A program made the translations under genes and the position numbers. This document shows, one piece after another, positions 35,594 through 45,295 of a DNA stretch of 64,000 nt. Numbering within the stretch: the first letter of the stretch is position 1; each line of letters starts with the position of its first letter. The DNA is from Symbiodinium natans. Lineage: Eukaryota; Sar; Dinophyceae; Suessiales; Symbiodiniaceae. The notes beneath the pieces were generated by a model, which searched no databases, had not been told where the DNA came from, and saw only the letters and a program-made list of their open reading frames with translations. The DNA lies in NCBI GenBank assembly GCA_905221605.1, contig CAJNDS010002237.1:62001-126000 (forward strand). The letters are read 5' to 3'.

Positions 35594-35606
35594 CTTGAGC
35601 CAGAAT
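35594..35606 (-). other. Truncated DinoSL relict at element 5' end
   Basis: On minus, ATTCTGGCTCAAG precedes TTTTCGGCCC of the element 5' UTR; it matches the last 13 nt of DinoSL with one change (T to C). Confidence 0.75.
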
Positions 35607-35637
35607 CTGGGTTTAACCTGGGTTCAACCCAGGTTCG
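35606..35637. repeat. AACCTGGGTT/AACCCAGGTT target-like repeat
   Basis: CTGGGTTTAACCTGGGTTCA followed by ACCCAGGTTCG separates the 5' end of the minus element from a plus-oriented 3' end. Confidence 0.85.
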
Positions 35638-35888
35638 ATTTCCTCTCACGGTTTGCACCTAGTGCACCAGAAACCCTGAGGAACGTTTTGCCAGGAGGTT
35701 CATTTTTTATGAGGTACAACCTCTGGTAGCATCCCAAAGAGGATGGTAGCTTAGGAGGAGGTGTTTTTCCTCCCCCTGTACTATAGGGCCAAGAGGGCCA
35801 TCAGATGTGCCGGTACAGAGGCACGGTTTTCACAACCCAAACACCAAGAAGGTGGATCGCATTTGTTCGCTCAACTCGGAAAAAAATA
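35636..35888 (+). mobile_element. Extremely 5'-truncated retroelement copy (3' UTR end only)
   Basis: About 250 bp, from CGATTTCCTCTCACGG to CAACTCGGAAAAAAA, is nearly identical to the last part of the three long copies. It ends in the short A-run and is followed by the AACCCAGGTT repeat at 35889-35927. Typical LINE 5' truncation. Confidence 0.9.
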
Positions 35889-36049
35889 TTCAACCCAGGT
35901 TCAACCTGGGTTGAACCTAGGTTGAACTATTTGCTACCAAAGTCTGATCAAAGTTCAATCTGATTATTTCGGACGCCGATCAAAGTTTGAGAATCAAACT
36001 TTGATTGGCTTCGACCAGAGGCATTAAAGTTTGACGTGTCTGATGCATT

Positions 36050-37860
36050 GTTGTTGGAAACTTTTTTTGTATTTCATCTTTCGAGAAATCAGAAGAGAGA
36101 AGGGAATTTCTTCTAAATTCCACCCTCTGGAATCTTGTTTGGGTTTTTCGTTTTTCATTTGTTCAAAAAATCAGAGAAGTACAAGCGAAACTTTTGTTGT
36201 TTTGCGCAGCCACTCCCTTTTTGCTTGTTGTGGAGTGGGAGGAAGGGGAGAAGAAAGAAGAGACTTTAATCTAAATTCCACCCCCATCAAATCTTGTTTT
36301 GTTTGTGTATTTCATTGTTCGAAAATCAGAGGAGTAGGGGCGCGACGGTTTTTGTTTTTAAAATACGAGCGGGGGGGGGTCGGGAGGGGCGCAGCCCCCC
36401 CCCATTTACTTACTGTAACGTGGGAGGAACTTTTAAATTATGTTAGAGACGAGCCAGCTGCAGGAGGAGGACGAGAAAATGTGGAGTGGGAGGAAGGGAG
36501 AGGAGAGAAGGGAATGTATTCTAAATTCCACTCCCCTCAAATCTTTTTTGGTTTTTGTTATCATTATTTGAAAAATCAGAGGAGAAGCGAGAAGGAACTT
36601 TTTTTCCTAAATTCCACCCCCCCTCGAATCCTTTTTTGTTTTTTGTATTTTTTTATTGACAAATTGGAGGAGTCGAGGTGAGATTGTTCTGGTTTCTCGA
36701 AGTAGACAGAATGTGGCGTGGAGGCAAGGGAGCCGAGAGAAGCGAATGTATTTTAAATTCCACCCCCTCGAATTTTTTCTTTTTTGTATTTCATTCTTCG
36801 CGAAATCAGAGGAGAAGAGAGAAGAGGATTTGTTCTAAATTCCACTCCCCTCGAATATTTTTTTGTTTTTCGTAGTTCATTCTTCGAAAACTCAGAGGAG
36901 AAGGGAGAAGGGAATTTATTCTAAATTCTACCTCCCTCGAATCTTCTTTTGTTTTTGGTCTTTCCTTATTCGAAAATCAGAGGAGTAGAGACGAGACAGT
37001 TGTTGTTTCTAAAAGTAAAGAGCGGGGGGGTTGGGGGGGGGGCGCAGCCCCCCCCATTTTGCCTGTTGTGACTTGAAAAGAGAAGAGAAGAGAGAAAGGA
37101 CTTTCGTCTAAATTCCACCCCCCTCAAATCTTGTTTTGTTTTTGTATTTCATTGTTCAAAACTCAGAGGAGTCGAAACGAGATTGTTTTCGTTTCTAGAA
37201 GTAAAGAGCGGGGGGGTTGGGGGGGGCGCAGCCCCCCCCATTTACTTGTTGTAAAGTGGGACGGAGGGGAGAAGACAGAAGGAACTTTATTTTGAATTAT
37301 ATAGAGACGAGGCAGTTGGAGGAAGGCAGAAGAGAGAATGTAGAGTGGGAGGAAGGGAGAAGAGAGAAGGGAATGTGTTCTAAATTCCACCCCCCGTCGA
37401 ATCTTTTTTGTTTTTTGTATCTCATTCTTCGAGAAATCAGAGGAGAAGAGAGAAGGGATTTTTTCTAAATTCCACCCCCCTCGAATCTTGTTTTGTTTTT
37501 TGTTTTTTTTATTCGAAAAATCAGAGAAGTAAAGACGAGACTGTTCGGTTTCTCGAAGCACTTCATTTTAAATCACAGACGAGGGAGCGGGAGGAAGGGA
37601 GAAGCGAGAATGTCGCGTGGGAGGCAGGGAGAAGAGACAAGGGAATGTATTCTAAATTCCACCCCCCGCGACCTTTTTTGTTGTTTGTATTTCCTTAAAA
37701 TCAGAGGAGAAGAGAGAAGAGAATTGATTCTAAATTCCACCCCCCTCGAATATTCTTTTGTTTTTCGTATTTCATTCTTCGAAAACTCAGAAGAGAAGGG
37801 AGAAGGGAATGTATTTTAAATTCTACCCCCCTCGACTCGTTTTTGGGGGGGGGCAGCCCC
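36050..37860. repeat. Satellite of about 85-bp units with inserted G/C-run cassettes
   Basis: At least 13 units share CTAAATTCCACCCCCCTCGA, ATCTTTTTTGTTTTT, TATTTCATTCTTCG and AATCAGAGGAGAAG. Several spacings are near 85 bp; longer ones contain a cassette GGGGGG...GCGCAGCCCCCCC (36368-36405, 37022-37060, 37208-37245, 37844-37866). Open frames in both strands are repeat artefacts. Confidence 0.85.
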
Positions 37861-37954
37861 CCCCTCAATTGCACGTCAGAGAAGCACCGAACTAGTTTAT
37901 CCACCTTTTCCTTTCTTGCTTTCATCGTTCGAAAGCAGAAGAGTAGCGGTTGGA

Positions 37955-38300
37955 GAGGGGTTTCAAAGAGCCTTAAAGGTGGCTTAAAGGTAGGAGCTTA
38001 AGGAGAGGCTTAGGGGGGGCTGAAGGGGGGGCTTACGGGAAAACTTAAGGGGAGGCTTGAAGCGGGTTTAAAGGGGGGAAGGCTTCAGGGGGGGTTCAGA
38101 AGAGGCTTTTGGGAGGCTTAAGAAAGTCTTAAGGGAAAACTTAAGGGGAGGCTTAGGGGGAACTTGAGAGGGTGCTTAAAGGCTTTGGCCCTTTGCCCTC
38201 TCCCCTTAAAGGGACCCTCTTTGCAGGGACCCCTTTGAGGGGCGGCTTCAGGAGGGGTTAAAGGCAGGCTTAAAGAGGGCTTAAGCCCGCCGGTTTAGTC
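37955..38300. repeat. GGCTTAAGGGG minisatellite
   Basis: Irregular repeats of AGGCTTAAGGGG and GGGCTTAAAGG variants, about 25 copies. No coding potential. Confidence 0.8.
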
Positions 38301-38307
38301 TGCGTTG

Positions 38308-38371
38308 AGCCAGGCTCGAACCTGGGTTGAACCTGGGTTGAACCCGGGTTGAACCCAGGTTGAACCCAGGT
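38308..38371. repeat. AACCTGGGTT/AACCCAGGTT repeat, 5' flank of copy 1
   Basis: Five to six 11-bp units (GAACCTGGGTT and its near-complement GAACCCAGGTT) run directly up to the SL at 38373. Confidence 0.9.
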
Positions 38372-38372
38372 C

Positions 38373-38392
38373 TCCGTAGCCATTGGCTCAAG
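38373..38392 (+). other. DinoSL at 5' end of copy 1 (2-nt deletion)
   Basis: TCCGTAGCCATTGGCTCAAG differs from the 22-nt leader only by two Ts missing from the T run. It is followed by TTTTCGGCCCAAGG of the element. Confidence 0.9.
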
Positions 38393-38497
38393 TTTTCGGC
38401 CCAAGGAGTAGCCTGAGGGAAAGTTTCGGAGGTCTCAGCCTTCCTAGCCTGGTAGCCAGCCTAGGACAGTTTGCCCAGAGGTGCCTTCCTCTTAGCC

Positions 38498-39382
38498 ATG
38501 GCCCCCCGCGAGTACATCTGTTGCAGTGGCAAAAGCTGCGCAGGATGGATTTGGGCGGACAAGGCTCAGCCGCACATGCACTGCAAGAAATGCAGAACGC
38601 CCTGGGCAAACAGCATTCGAAAGGCGAGACAGAACTGGAGCCAGTGGAAGCCACAATGGCCCACAGTGGCTGAGGCAGCTTACTGGCAGCCGCCAAAGAA
38701 GCCCAAGCCTCCGAAGACACCACTGCCGAACAAGGTCCTGCAAGCCCTTGGAGTGGCATGGGACAATGTGCCTGAAGAGGTGCAAAAGAACCTCCAGGAG
38801 GCAGGGTACAGACCACCCAAGGCACAGGTCAAGGAAGAGGTGGACGACCTCACAGACCTGTGCCAGAAGCATGAAGCCGCCCTGCCGGAGGAGGTCAAAG
38901 CCTACCTGAAAGGCCTCAAGGCCAGCCAGGAGGTGACGCCCTCCCAAGCTGCAAGCCAGGCCAGCCAGAGCTGGCAAAGCGCAGCTGGCAAGCTCAAGCA
39001 CATTGCTGATCAAAAGATTGGCCTGCAGAAGCGCATCGACATGGCGAAGGAGTCATTAAGGCAGCTTCTACAAGAAATGATTGTGCTGAATGAGCAAGCT
39101 GAGAGGGCACAGAAGGCAGTCGAGGCAAGCTCAGGCCTACTCAAAGAGAAAGTCTTCTGCGAATCCGCTGCGGACATGGAGGTCGACAGCATCTTCCATG
39201 AACTGGGGGTAAGCCTCAATGAGGAGCAAGAGAAGAAACTCCATGAGATTAAAGCGGAGCGAGAAGCAAAGAGGCGTCGCACACAGGAGGGCCCCACCCC
39301 TCCGGGCCTTGAGGAGCACACCCAGGAGGGGATGCCTCCCGGCAATGCCAATGCCCCGCCGGGGTTGGGCCCGGTGGCCTAG
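38498..39382 (+). CDS. Retrotransposon ORF1 protein (copy 1), 294 aa
   Basis: ATG in GCCATGG; ends GTGGCC-TAG at 39380-39382. Residues 7-30 carry CCSGKSCAGW...HMHCKKC (possible zinc site); about 60-200 are charged and helical; a predicted coiled coil lies near 165-260 (LRQLLQEMIVLNEQAERAQ, LNEEQEKKLHEIKAEREAK); the C-terminus is Pro/Gly-rich. The reading frame stays open after the TAG into ORF2. Likely role: nucleic-acid-binding ORF1p; inferred from position and composition. Confidence 0.8.
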   Translation: MAPREYICCSGKSCAGWIWADKAQPHMHCKKCRTPWANSIRKARQNWSQWKPQWPTVAEAAYWQPPKKPKPPKTPLPNKVLQALGVAWDNVPEEVQKNLQEAGYRPPKAQVKEEVDDLTDLCQKHEAALPEEVKAYLKGLKASQEVTPSQAASQASQSWQSAAGKLKHIADQKIGLQKRIDMAKESLRQLLQEMIVLNEQAERAQKAVEASSGLLKEKVFCESAADMEVDSIFHELGVSLNEEQEKKLHEIKAEREAKRRRTQEGPTPPGLEEHTQEGMPPGNANAPPGLGPVA

Positions 39383-42300
39383 GGACTCGGCGTGTGGGGC
39401 CTGGAGCCCCAAAGCAAGGGCCCCACAGAGCCAATGTGCGACCCCAGCCCAGGGCTGGAACACATGCTGCGAACTGCCCAGCAGTTCCTGGTTGCATGTG
39501 CTGAACACTACAAGCGAGGTGCTCACATCAATCTACACGGGAAAAGATTGAGGGAGGCCTTGGGGAAACAACTTACTGCAGATAGCAGTGGTTGTGAGCC
39601 AGGCTGGCAGAAGCCCAGCCACTTTTGTCGGCCCGGAAAGGAGTCGCCAGAAAGCGTTCCGATCACAGGACCAAAGTTTTTCAAGCTGGACCTTACAGAT
39701 GATGAGGCACCAGCAGACGACGAACAAATGAAGCCACTGTGGGAGGTGAACCCTGATGGAAACCCTCTGGTTACCCCAAGGCCCCCCCCCACCACAATGG
39801 CAAGATGAAGCCCAGAAGGTGAAACCTTCCCCCTGCAGCCCAGAAGAATTGGGTTCGAGCTGACATGGCAGGAGGTGGTTAGCCTCCTGGAAGACCAAGC
39901 GAGCCCCTTCCAGGCGAAGGAAGCCACCCTTCTAAGCTTCATCGAAGCCCAAGAGGAGGTGATGGCGGAGGACTCCCTGGCCTGGGGTTGGTGCAGGATG
40001 GTCCTGCAAGCCCTAGAGCAAGGAGAGGATGTCGGGAAAGCCATCCAACAGGCAAAGGAGGTGATAACCTCTGAGCTCCCCAAGAGTGAGACGCCCCTGC
40101 CACCGAAACAGGTGCTGGGCCAGCAGGAACGAGAGGAAGACCTTGCGCATGGCGAGGGCACCGACTCAGAAACGCCCAGCCATGAGAAGGTTAAACCTTC
40201 CGCCTCGCCTGACCAGTATCTCAGCATCATGAGCGCCAATGTCACCAGTTTCAACAACGGGGCGTTGGAGTGGGTAACCTCCTCCAAAGCCAAGGTGGTG
40301 TGTCTGCAGGAAACCCACCTCACACCGGAACTGCTGCATGGAAGGCGAGCCACACTACAATCCCTAGGATGGGATCTCTATGCTGAGCCGGCCTCCCTGT
40401 CGGACAAGGGCACAAGGTTGGGGGGCACTGCTTGTGCCTTTCCCAAAAATAGCGGCGTGTGGCAAAAAGCCACCTACCAATGCAAAGGGGCGGGCTACAC
40501 AGCCGTGGGTCTGAGACAAAGACGGTGGGACTACACGATTGTGTCCCTCTACTTGAGGGACACGGAAGGCCTGAATGGTCCCACAAATGCAGAGGTGCTA
40601 CCCTCTCTGGTGGCGTTCGTAAGAACCCTCCCAGAGCCCTGGATCATCTTGGGGGACTGGAACCTGGACCCGACTGAAGTTCAGGACACAGCGCTGATTC
40701 AGGTGATGAGGGGGAGAATGATAGCCACTGGAGAAGCTACTTGCAACCATGGGGCGGAGCTGGATTTTGGGGTAGTGAGTAGGAGCCTGGAAGCCCTGGT
40801 GGAGTTGTCTGCTACCTGGGCAGTCCCGTGGAAACCACATGCAGCCTTGCACCTCAAAGTCAAGGACGGTGCCAGCGAATGGAAATCCTGGAAACTTCCC
40901 CAGTTCCCGAAACTCACAGCAGACCTCAAAAACCAGGAATGGCAAGAGGTCCAACCCTCCCATTTCGCCATAATGGACAGGACCTGTGCCCACAAAGACC
41001 AGAGCACCTGGCAGCTGGCGACCTGGGCGGCCAGCCTGGAGCACTGCCACGAAGCTCCGAGGACTGGCAGAGGGTGGTGTGTGCAGACCCAATGGGGACC
41101 CTTAGTCTTGCAGCGCCCTTCCACTGCCCCCAAAGGCTCTGAAGTGGGCTGGTGGGCACGCATAGCCAGAATCCTGGAAGAGGTGCCAGCCTCCCAGCAG
41201 CACCTACCGGACCTAGGCACTCTCCAAGCCTGCCAAGACATTGCTGAAGGTACTGCCTTCCTCACAGAACTGTACCGGCAATGTTCAGAAACAACACCAC
41301 AGTGGCGGTCCTTGAGTGTTGTGGCCAGACACAAGGAGGCGGCCCTCCAAATGCAGAGAGCCAAGGAGCAGCAGGCCCAGTACAAGGACTGGCTCCAAGC
41401 GGGATTAGCGAAGGGGATGAGACCTCTCTACAGTTCTCTCAAGAAGAGTGAGAGAGTCCTGGATCGGCCCTTCCAAAACCTCCCAGGCGAAGAGCGCCCA
41501 GGGGCCAGGAGGAAGCAATGGGTCGCTATTTGGGGAGAGGTAGAAAATTCCCCCCCGATCGGCCAGACCCTACTGGATGCTGCAAAGTCCTCCCCGCTGT
41601 TTAAAATAACAGCAGACGTGCTTGAGGCCATCCTCAAGAATGTCACAGACAAAGCAGGAGGTCTTGATGGGCTCACCTATGCTGCCCTCAAAAACCTCCC
41701 TGGGCCGGCCTATGAGCAGCTCACCCAAGCCCTGAACTTGGCTGAGGCCACAGGAGTGGCGCCACAGCATTGGCAGGCGCACCATGTGGCCCTCCTGCCC
41801 AAAAATGCTGACATAGAAAGGCCCATAACCCTCACATCCATCACCTATCGGCTTTGGTGCTTCTGCAGAGCACAGGTCGTCAAGAAGTGGATGCGAGAAA
41901 CTGCAGAGCAGTTCCCATGGGATAAAGCCTCCCCGGGTAACACTTGTCTAGAAACAGGCATGCAGCGACTCCTGAGAGGAGAGGTTAGCCGCGCAGCTAA
42001 CAAGCATGCCTGTGCGGTCCTCCTGGACCTGCAGACCTTCTATGACAGTGTTAACTGGACCAAATTGGAGGAGCGGATAGTGGCGACCGGCTTCCCGCCA
42101 GCTATAGCCCTCCTGGTCATGCAAGTCTACCGGGGAACGAGATATCTCGTGGCAGAGGATCTCCTTTCGGAGGGGATCCTCCCTGCGAGGGGCATCCTAG
42201 CCGGGTGCCCTTTCGCAACAATGATGGCCAGGGTTTACCTCCAGCCAATAATGCAAGAAGCCGCTCAGCTCCGCAGTATCACCGCCCTAGACACCTGGGT

Positions 42301-44676
42301 GGATGACATCGGAGCGGATTTCGAAGCACGATATCCTGAGCAGGCAGCGTTTGCGGTCTATGAAGGTTACAAAACCCTTCGCCGGCTTCTGGAAGGTAGC
42401 GACCTCCGTTTGTCCCTGAAGAAAACAGGCTTCCTGTGCACCACTGCAGAAGCCAGAAGGGAGCTACAGAAGCTGCGCAAAGATGGGGACCCGGCTATCT
42501 GTGATAGCATGAAGGATTTAGGCCTGGACTGTGCCCTGGGTCGGGTCCGGAGGGTCAAGGTGCAAAGAGCCCGCAGGCACAAAGCGGGCCAACGGCAGAA
42601 GAAGTTGAAACAACTGAGAGTCCCGGGTGTGCCGGCCAAGGTTCGCCTCTTCAGGGGAGGGGTTGCCTCCGTCCTTACTTGGGGCCACCAAGCCCAGGGA
42701 ATGCCGCCCACCCGGAGACAGAAGCTCCGGACTGCCTTGGCTGAGCAGTGTGGCAGACAGAAAATGGGCAACCTAGAGGTGGCTCTGTCCTCTGTAAGCG
42801 ACAGGTACCAGGATCCGGGCCGCACAATGATGGTCCAGCAAGTTGAAGCCTGGTTCCAGCTCAAGAAGAGGTGGGCCGGCAAGGAAGACCTGCTGGAAAG
42901 AACCTGGGGCCTTACAGTCCAAAAGCTGGAAGAAGCCAGCAGCCGGTGGCAAATGGTTAAGGGTCCTCTTGCAGCTACAGTTGCATACCTGCTTGACCTA
43001 GGTTGGCAGCCTAGAGACAGTGATGAGTGGCTGGACACCCGGGGCACCAGGCACACCATGCACACCCCACAGCAGGAGTGTCGTGTCCTTGACCTCCTCC
43101 AGCAAACTTACCAGGAAGAAGTAGACCGCCGCATCGCCACCGGCCTCGCTGTTCCTGAGCTAAAGGGGGGAATCGACTGGACAGTAGGGAGGAAACTGTT
43201 GGGGGGTTTTAAGAAAGAAGGGCGAACCACGAAAGCAGCTGCCCTGAGGTGTGTTTGGCAGGGTGCCCTGGTGTGCAGCCAGAACTCTGCTGTCAAAGTG
43301 TGCCCCCGGTGCCACCAGGAAGCGGACTGGGAGCATGTGCTCTTGGATTGTGCTTGGTGGGAAGCCCAGAACTGGGAACTGCCAACATGGTTCCAAGAAG
43401 GCAGGGCCCAAGGCCCGCGATCGCTGTGGACCAGGGGCCTCCCGCCCAAACCCGAATGGCAGGTACCACCTCCCCAGGAAGACAATCCCATCTTTTTGGG
43501 CATTTGGGCTGACAAAGAGCCCCTCAGTGACCCGGAGCTTGTTTATGGCACAGATGCTAGCGGTGGCCCTTTCACAGCAGACCCGAGACTCCGGAAGGTA
43601 GCCTATGCAGTGGTGGCCTGCAAAAAGCAGGGCCAAGAATACGTCCAGGTCGGGGCAATCGTCGGCCAAGTCCCGGACCACAGACGGTTTTTCGGGGGGA
43701 GCTGTATGCCGTTCTGCAGCTGGCCCGTTATACCGAAGGCCCTATTGACACGACACTAGACTGCCTTGGTGTCCCAAAACGAGTCCGCAGCCCAAAGCCG
43801 GGCAAGACCCACGGTGACATCTGGTGGGAGCTGCAAACCACTGATGTCAACCGCCTCAAAATGAAATGGGTTCCGTCCCATGTTTCAGAGGAGGAGTTCC
43901 TCCGGAAGGTGGGTGCGGAAAACTCGTGGAGACAGCAGGTCAATGACCTGGCGGACAAGCTGTGTGGGGAAAAAGCGGCCGAGCTGGCCCACCCTGATGT
44001 CCGGGCAGCCAGTCAGTACCAGGACCATTGCAGCAAAAAAGCACAAGAATTCCTGGCGAGCAGGGCGGAAAAGGTCCTTACTGCCATTGGGGAAAATCAG
44101 CACCCAGTGTATAAGGTCTTCCTGCAGGAAAAGCAGGCTCGCAAGAGCAACGAGGCCACCTCCAGGCCCTGCAAAAAGCGCATTGGCTCCAACATAGGGA
44201 GAGGCCACATCACCACCCAACAGGAATGGTTCCAGGAGCTGGTCCGGACCAAACCTGTGCATGCGTGGGAATGGGAAGGTCTCAACCTCCGGTGTGCTCA
44301 GTGTCAACTTAAACTCCTGCACACAAAGAACCGCAAAACCTTGGAAGCACTGGCAGCGCACCAATGCACACACCAAGGCAGAGTGACGGTTGAAGGGGTA
44401 CATGTTACACATGTTTTAAAACTGCTCGGGAACAGACAACTGTGGGTCTGCGAAGGTTGTGGTGGACAGTTGTCCTTGAAGACTAAAAATGTTTCGCAAA
44501 AACTTTCAGTTGCATGCAGTTTTAAAAAGGACCCCAGGTGCAAGGCGCAGTTTAAGCCCGAGCCAACCAATGCCATCCGCAGCCTCTTTCAGCAGGTGCA
44601 AGGCGACAGCCCAAGTTGCAGCAAGCAGACCCCCTGTGCAAAATCCCTGAAGGCACCGGCAGCTGAAGCAACCTAG
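39383..44676 (+). pseudogene. Retrotransposon ORF2 polyprotein (EN-RT-RNase H), copy 1, three frameshifts
   Basis: Frames: 39383-39808, then 39875-43759 (1294 codons), then 43861-44676. A gained base in a C run near 39785 and a lost base near 39847 compensate each other; a base lost near 43675 breaks RNase H. EN motifs: VVCLQETHL, ILGDWNLDP, GAELDFGVVS, PHAALHL. RT: GGLDGLTYAAL, VALLPKNADIERPITL, LLDLQTFYDSVNW (motif A), GILAGCPFATMM (B), TWVDDIG (C), LRLSLKKTGFL (D). Knuckle: CPRCHQEADWEHVLLDC. RNase H: TDASGGP, GELYAV (after the shift), WVPSHVSEEEF, NDLADKLC. C-terminal LRCAQC...HQCTH and WVCEGCGG. This is the longest intact frame in the window and keeps EN and RT catalytic residues. It ends QAT-like (AEAT) before the 3' UTR. 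Confidence 0.9.
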
Positions 44677-45152
44677 GAGGTTGCATCCTCCCAGTGAGGA
44701 TAAAGTGAAGGTCATCCTCGCTACCAGAGAAGCCACTCCTGACCGATCCCCTCTAACAGCCTGCGCCAGGTGCACCAGCGGCCTTGAGGGAACTTTTTGT
44801 CAGGAGGTTCCTAACCTCTCATGAGGTACCAGCCTCTGGTAGCATCCCAAAGAGGATGATAAGCTGAGGTTCATCCTCGCTGCCAGAGAACACACCCCTG
44901 GCCGATTTCCTCTCACGGTTTGCACCTAGTGCACCAGAAACCCTGAGGAACGTTTTGCCAGGAGGTTAATTTTTTATGAGGTACAACCTCTGGTAGCATC
45001 CCAAAGAGGATGGTAGCTTAGGAGGAGGTGTTTTTCCTCCCCCTGTACTATAGGGCCAAGAGGGCCATCAGATGTGCCGGTACAGAGGCACGGTTTTCAC
45101 AACCCAAACACCAAGAAGGTGGATCGCATTTGTTCGCTCAACTCGGAAAAAA
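44677..45152 (+). other. Element 3' UTR with two related modules and short A tail
   Basis: Two diverged direct modules of about 165 bp: GATCCCCTCT...CCCCTGGCC and GATTTCCTCT...GGAGGAGG. Each contains CAGGAGGTT, ATGAGGTAC, CCTCTGGTAGCATCCC and AAAGAGGATG. AGGAGGTT and AACCTCT can pair, so each module may fold. The end is CGCTCAACTCGG followed by As. It is conserved among all copies and so is a candidate RT recognition region. Confidence 0.75.
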
Positions 45153-45154
45153 TC

Positions 45155-45191
45155 TCCGTAGCCATTTTGGCTCAAGCCATTTTGGCTCAAG
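45155..45191 (+). other. Complete DinoSL followed by a 15-nt relict SL
   Basis: 45155-45176 is a perfect 22-nt leader (TCCGTAGCC...GGCTCAAG). 45177-45191 repeats its last 15 nt (CCATTTTGGCTCAAG). The relict begins right after the CCGTAG of an older leader, as expected if the AG inside that leader served as trans-splice acceptor for the new one. Confidence 0.97.
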
Positions 45192-45295
45192 TTTTCGGCC
45201 CAAGGAGTAGCCTGAGGGAAGTTTCGGAGGTCTCAGCCTTCCTAGCATGGTAGCCAGCCTAGGACAGTTTGCCCAGAGGTGCCTTCCTCTTAGCC

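Larger units (their letters stand above)
26395..35606 (-). mobile_element. Scrambled non-LTR retrotransposon locus, mainly minus strand
   Basis: Segments, left to right: minus 26395-28486 (RT motif B to C-terminal finger), plus 28487-30537 (RT to RNase H), minus 30538-31689 (post-RT to RNase H), minus 31690-32320 (RT), plus 32322-32903 (EN-RT linker, inverted in place), minus 32904-35606 (5' UTR, ORF1, EN). The 5' end at 35594-35606 keeps an SL relict with one mismatch and abuts the AACCTGGGTT repeat. RNase H sequence is present three times in alternating orientation. Identity to the copies at 45-58 kb looks very high. Both real rearrangement and misassembly of near-identical copies are possible. 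Confidence 0.85.
38373..45152 (+). mobile_element. Non-LTR retrotransposon copy 1, near full length (6.78 kb)
   Basis: Order: SL remnant 38373-38392, 5' UTR, ORF1 38498-39382, in-frame TAG, ORF2 (EN about 40217-40860, RT about 41660-42480, knuckle about 43300, RNase H about 43540-43980, Cys fingers about 44284-44550), 3' UTR 44677-45146, six As. The left flank is the AACCCAGGTT array; the right flank is copy 2, two bases away. This copy is visibly more diverged from copies 2 and 3 than they are from each other. Structural class: LINE with APE endonuclease plus RNase H, comparable to the I/ingi group. Confidence 0.95.

Noticed and set aside
36050-37860. Plus frames up to 216 codons
   Set aside because: They consist of the 85-bp satellite repeated; no protein signature.
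38373-45191. SL RNA gene array
   Set aside because: The leader is followed by TTTTCGG of the retroelement, not by a donor GT and an SL RNA body, so it is an integrated leader.
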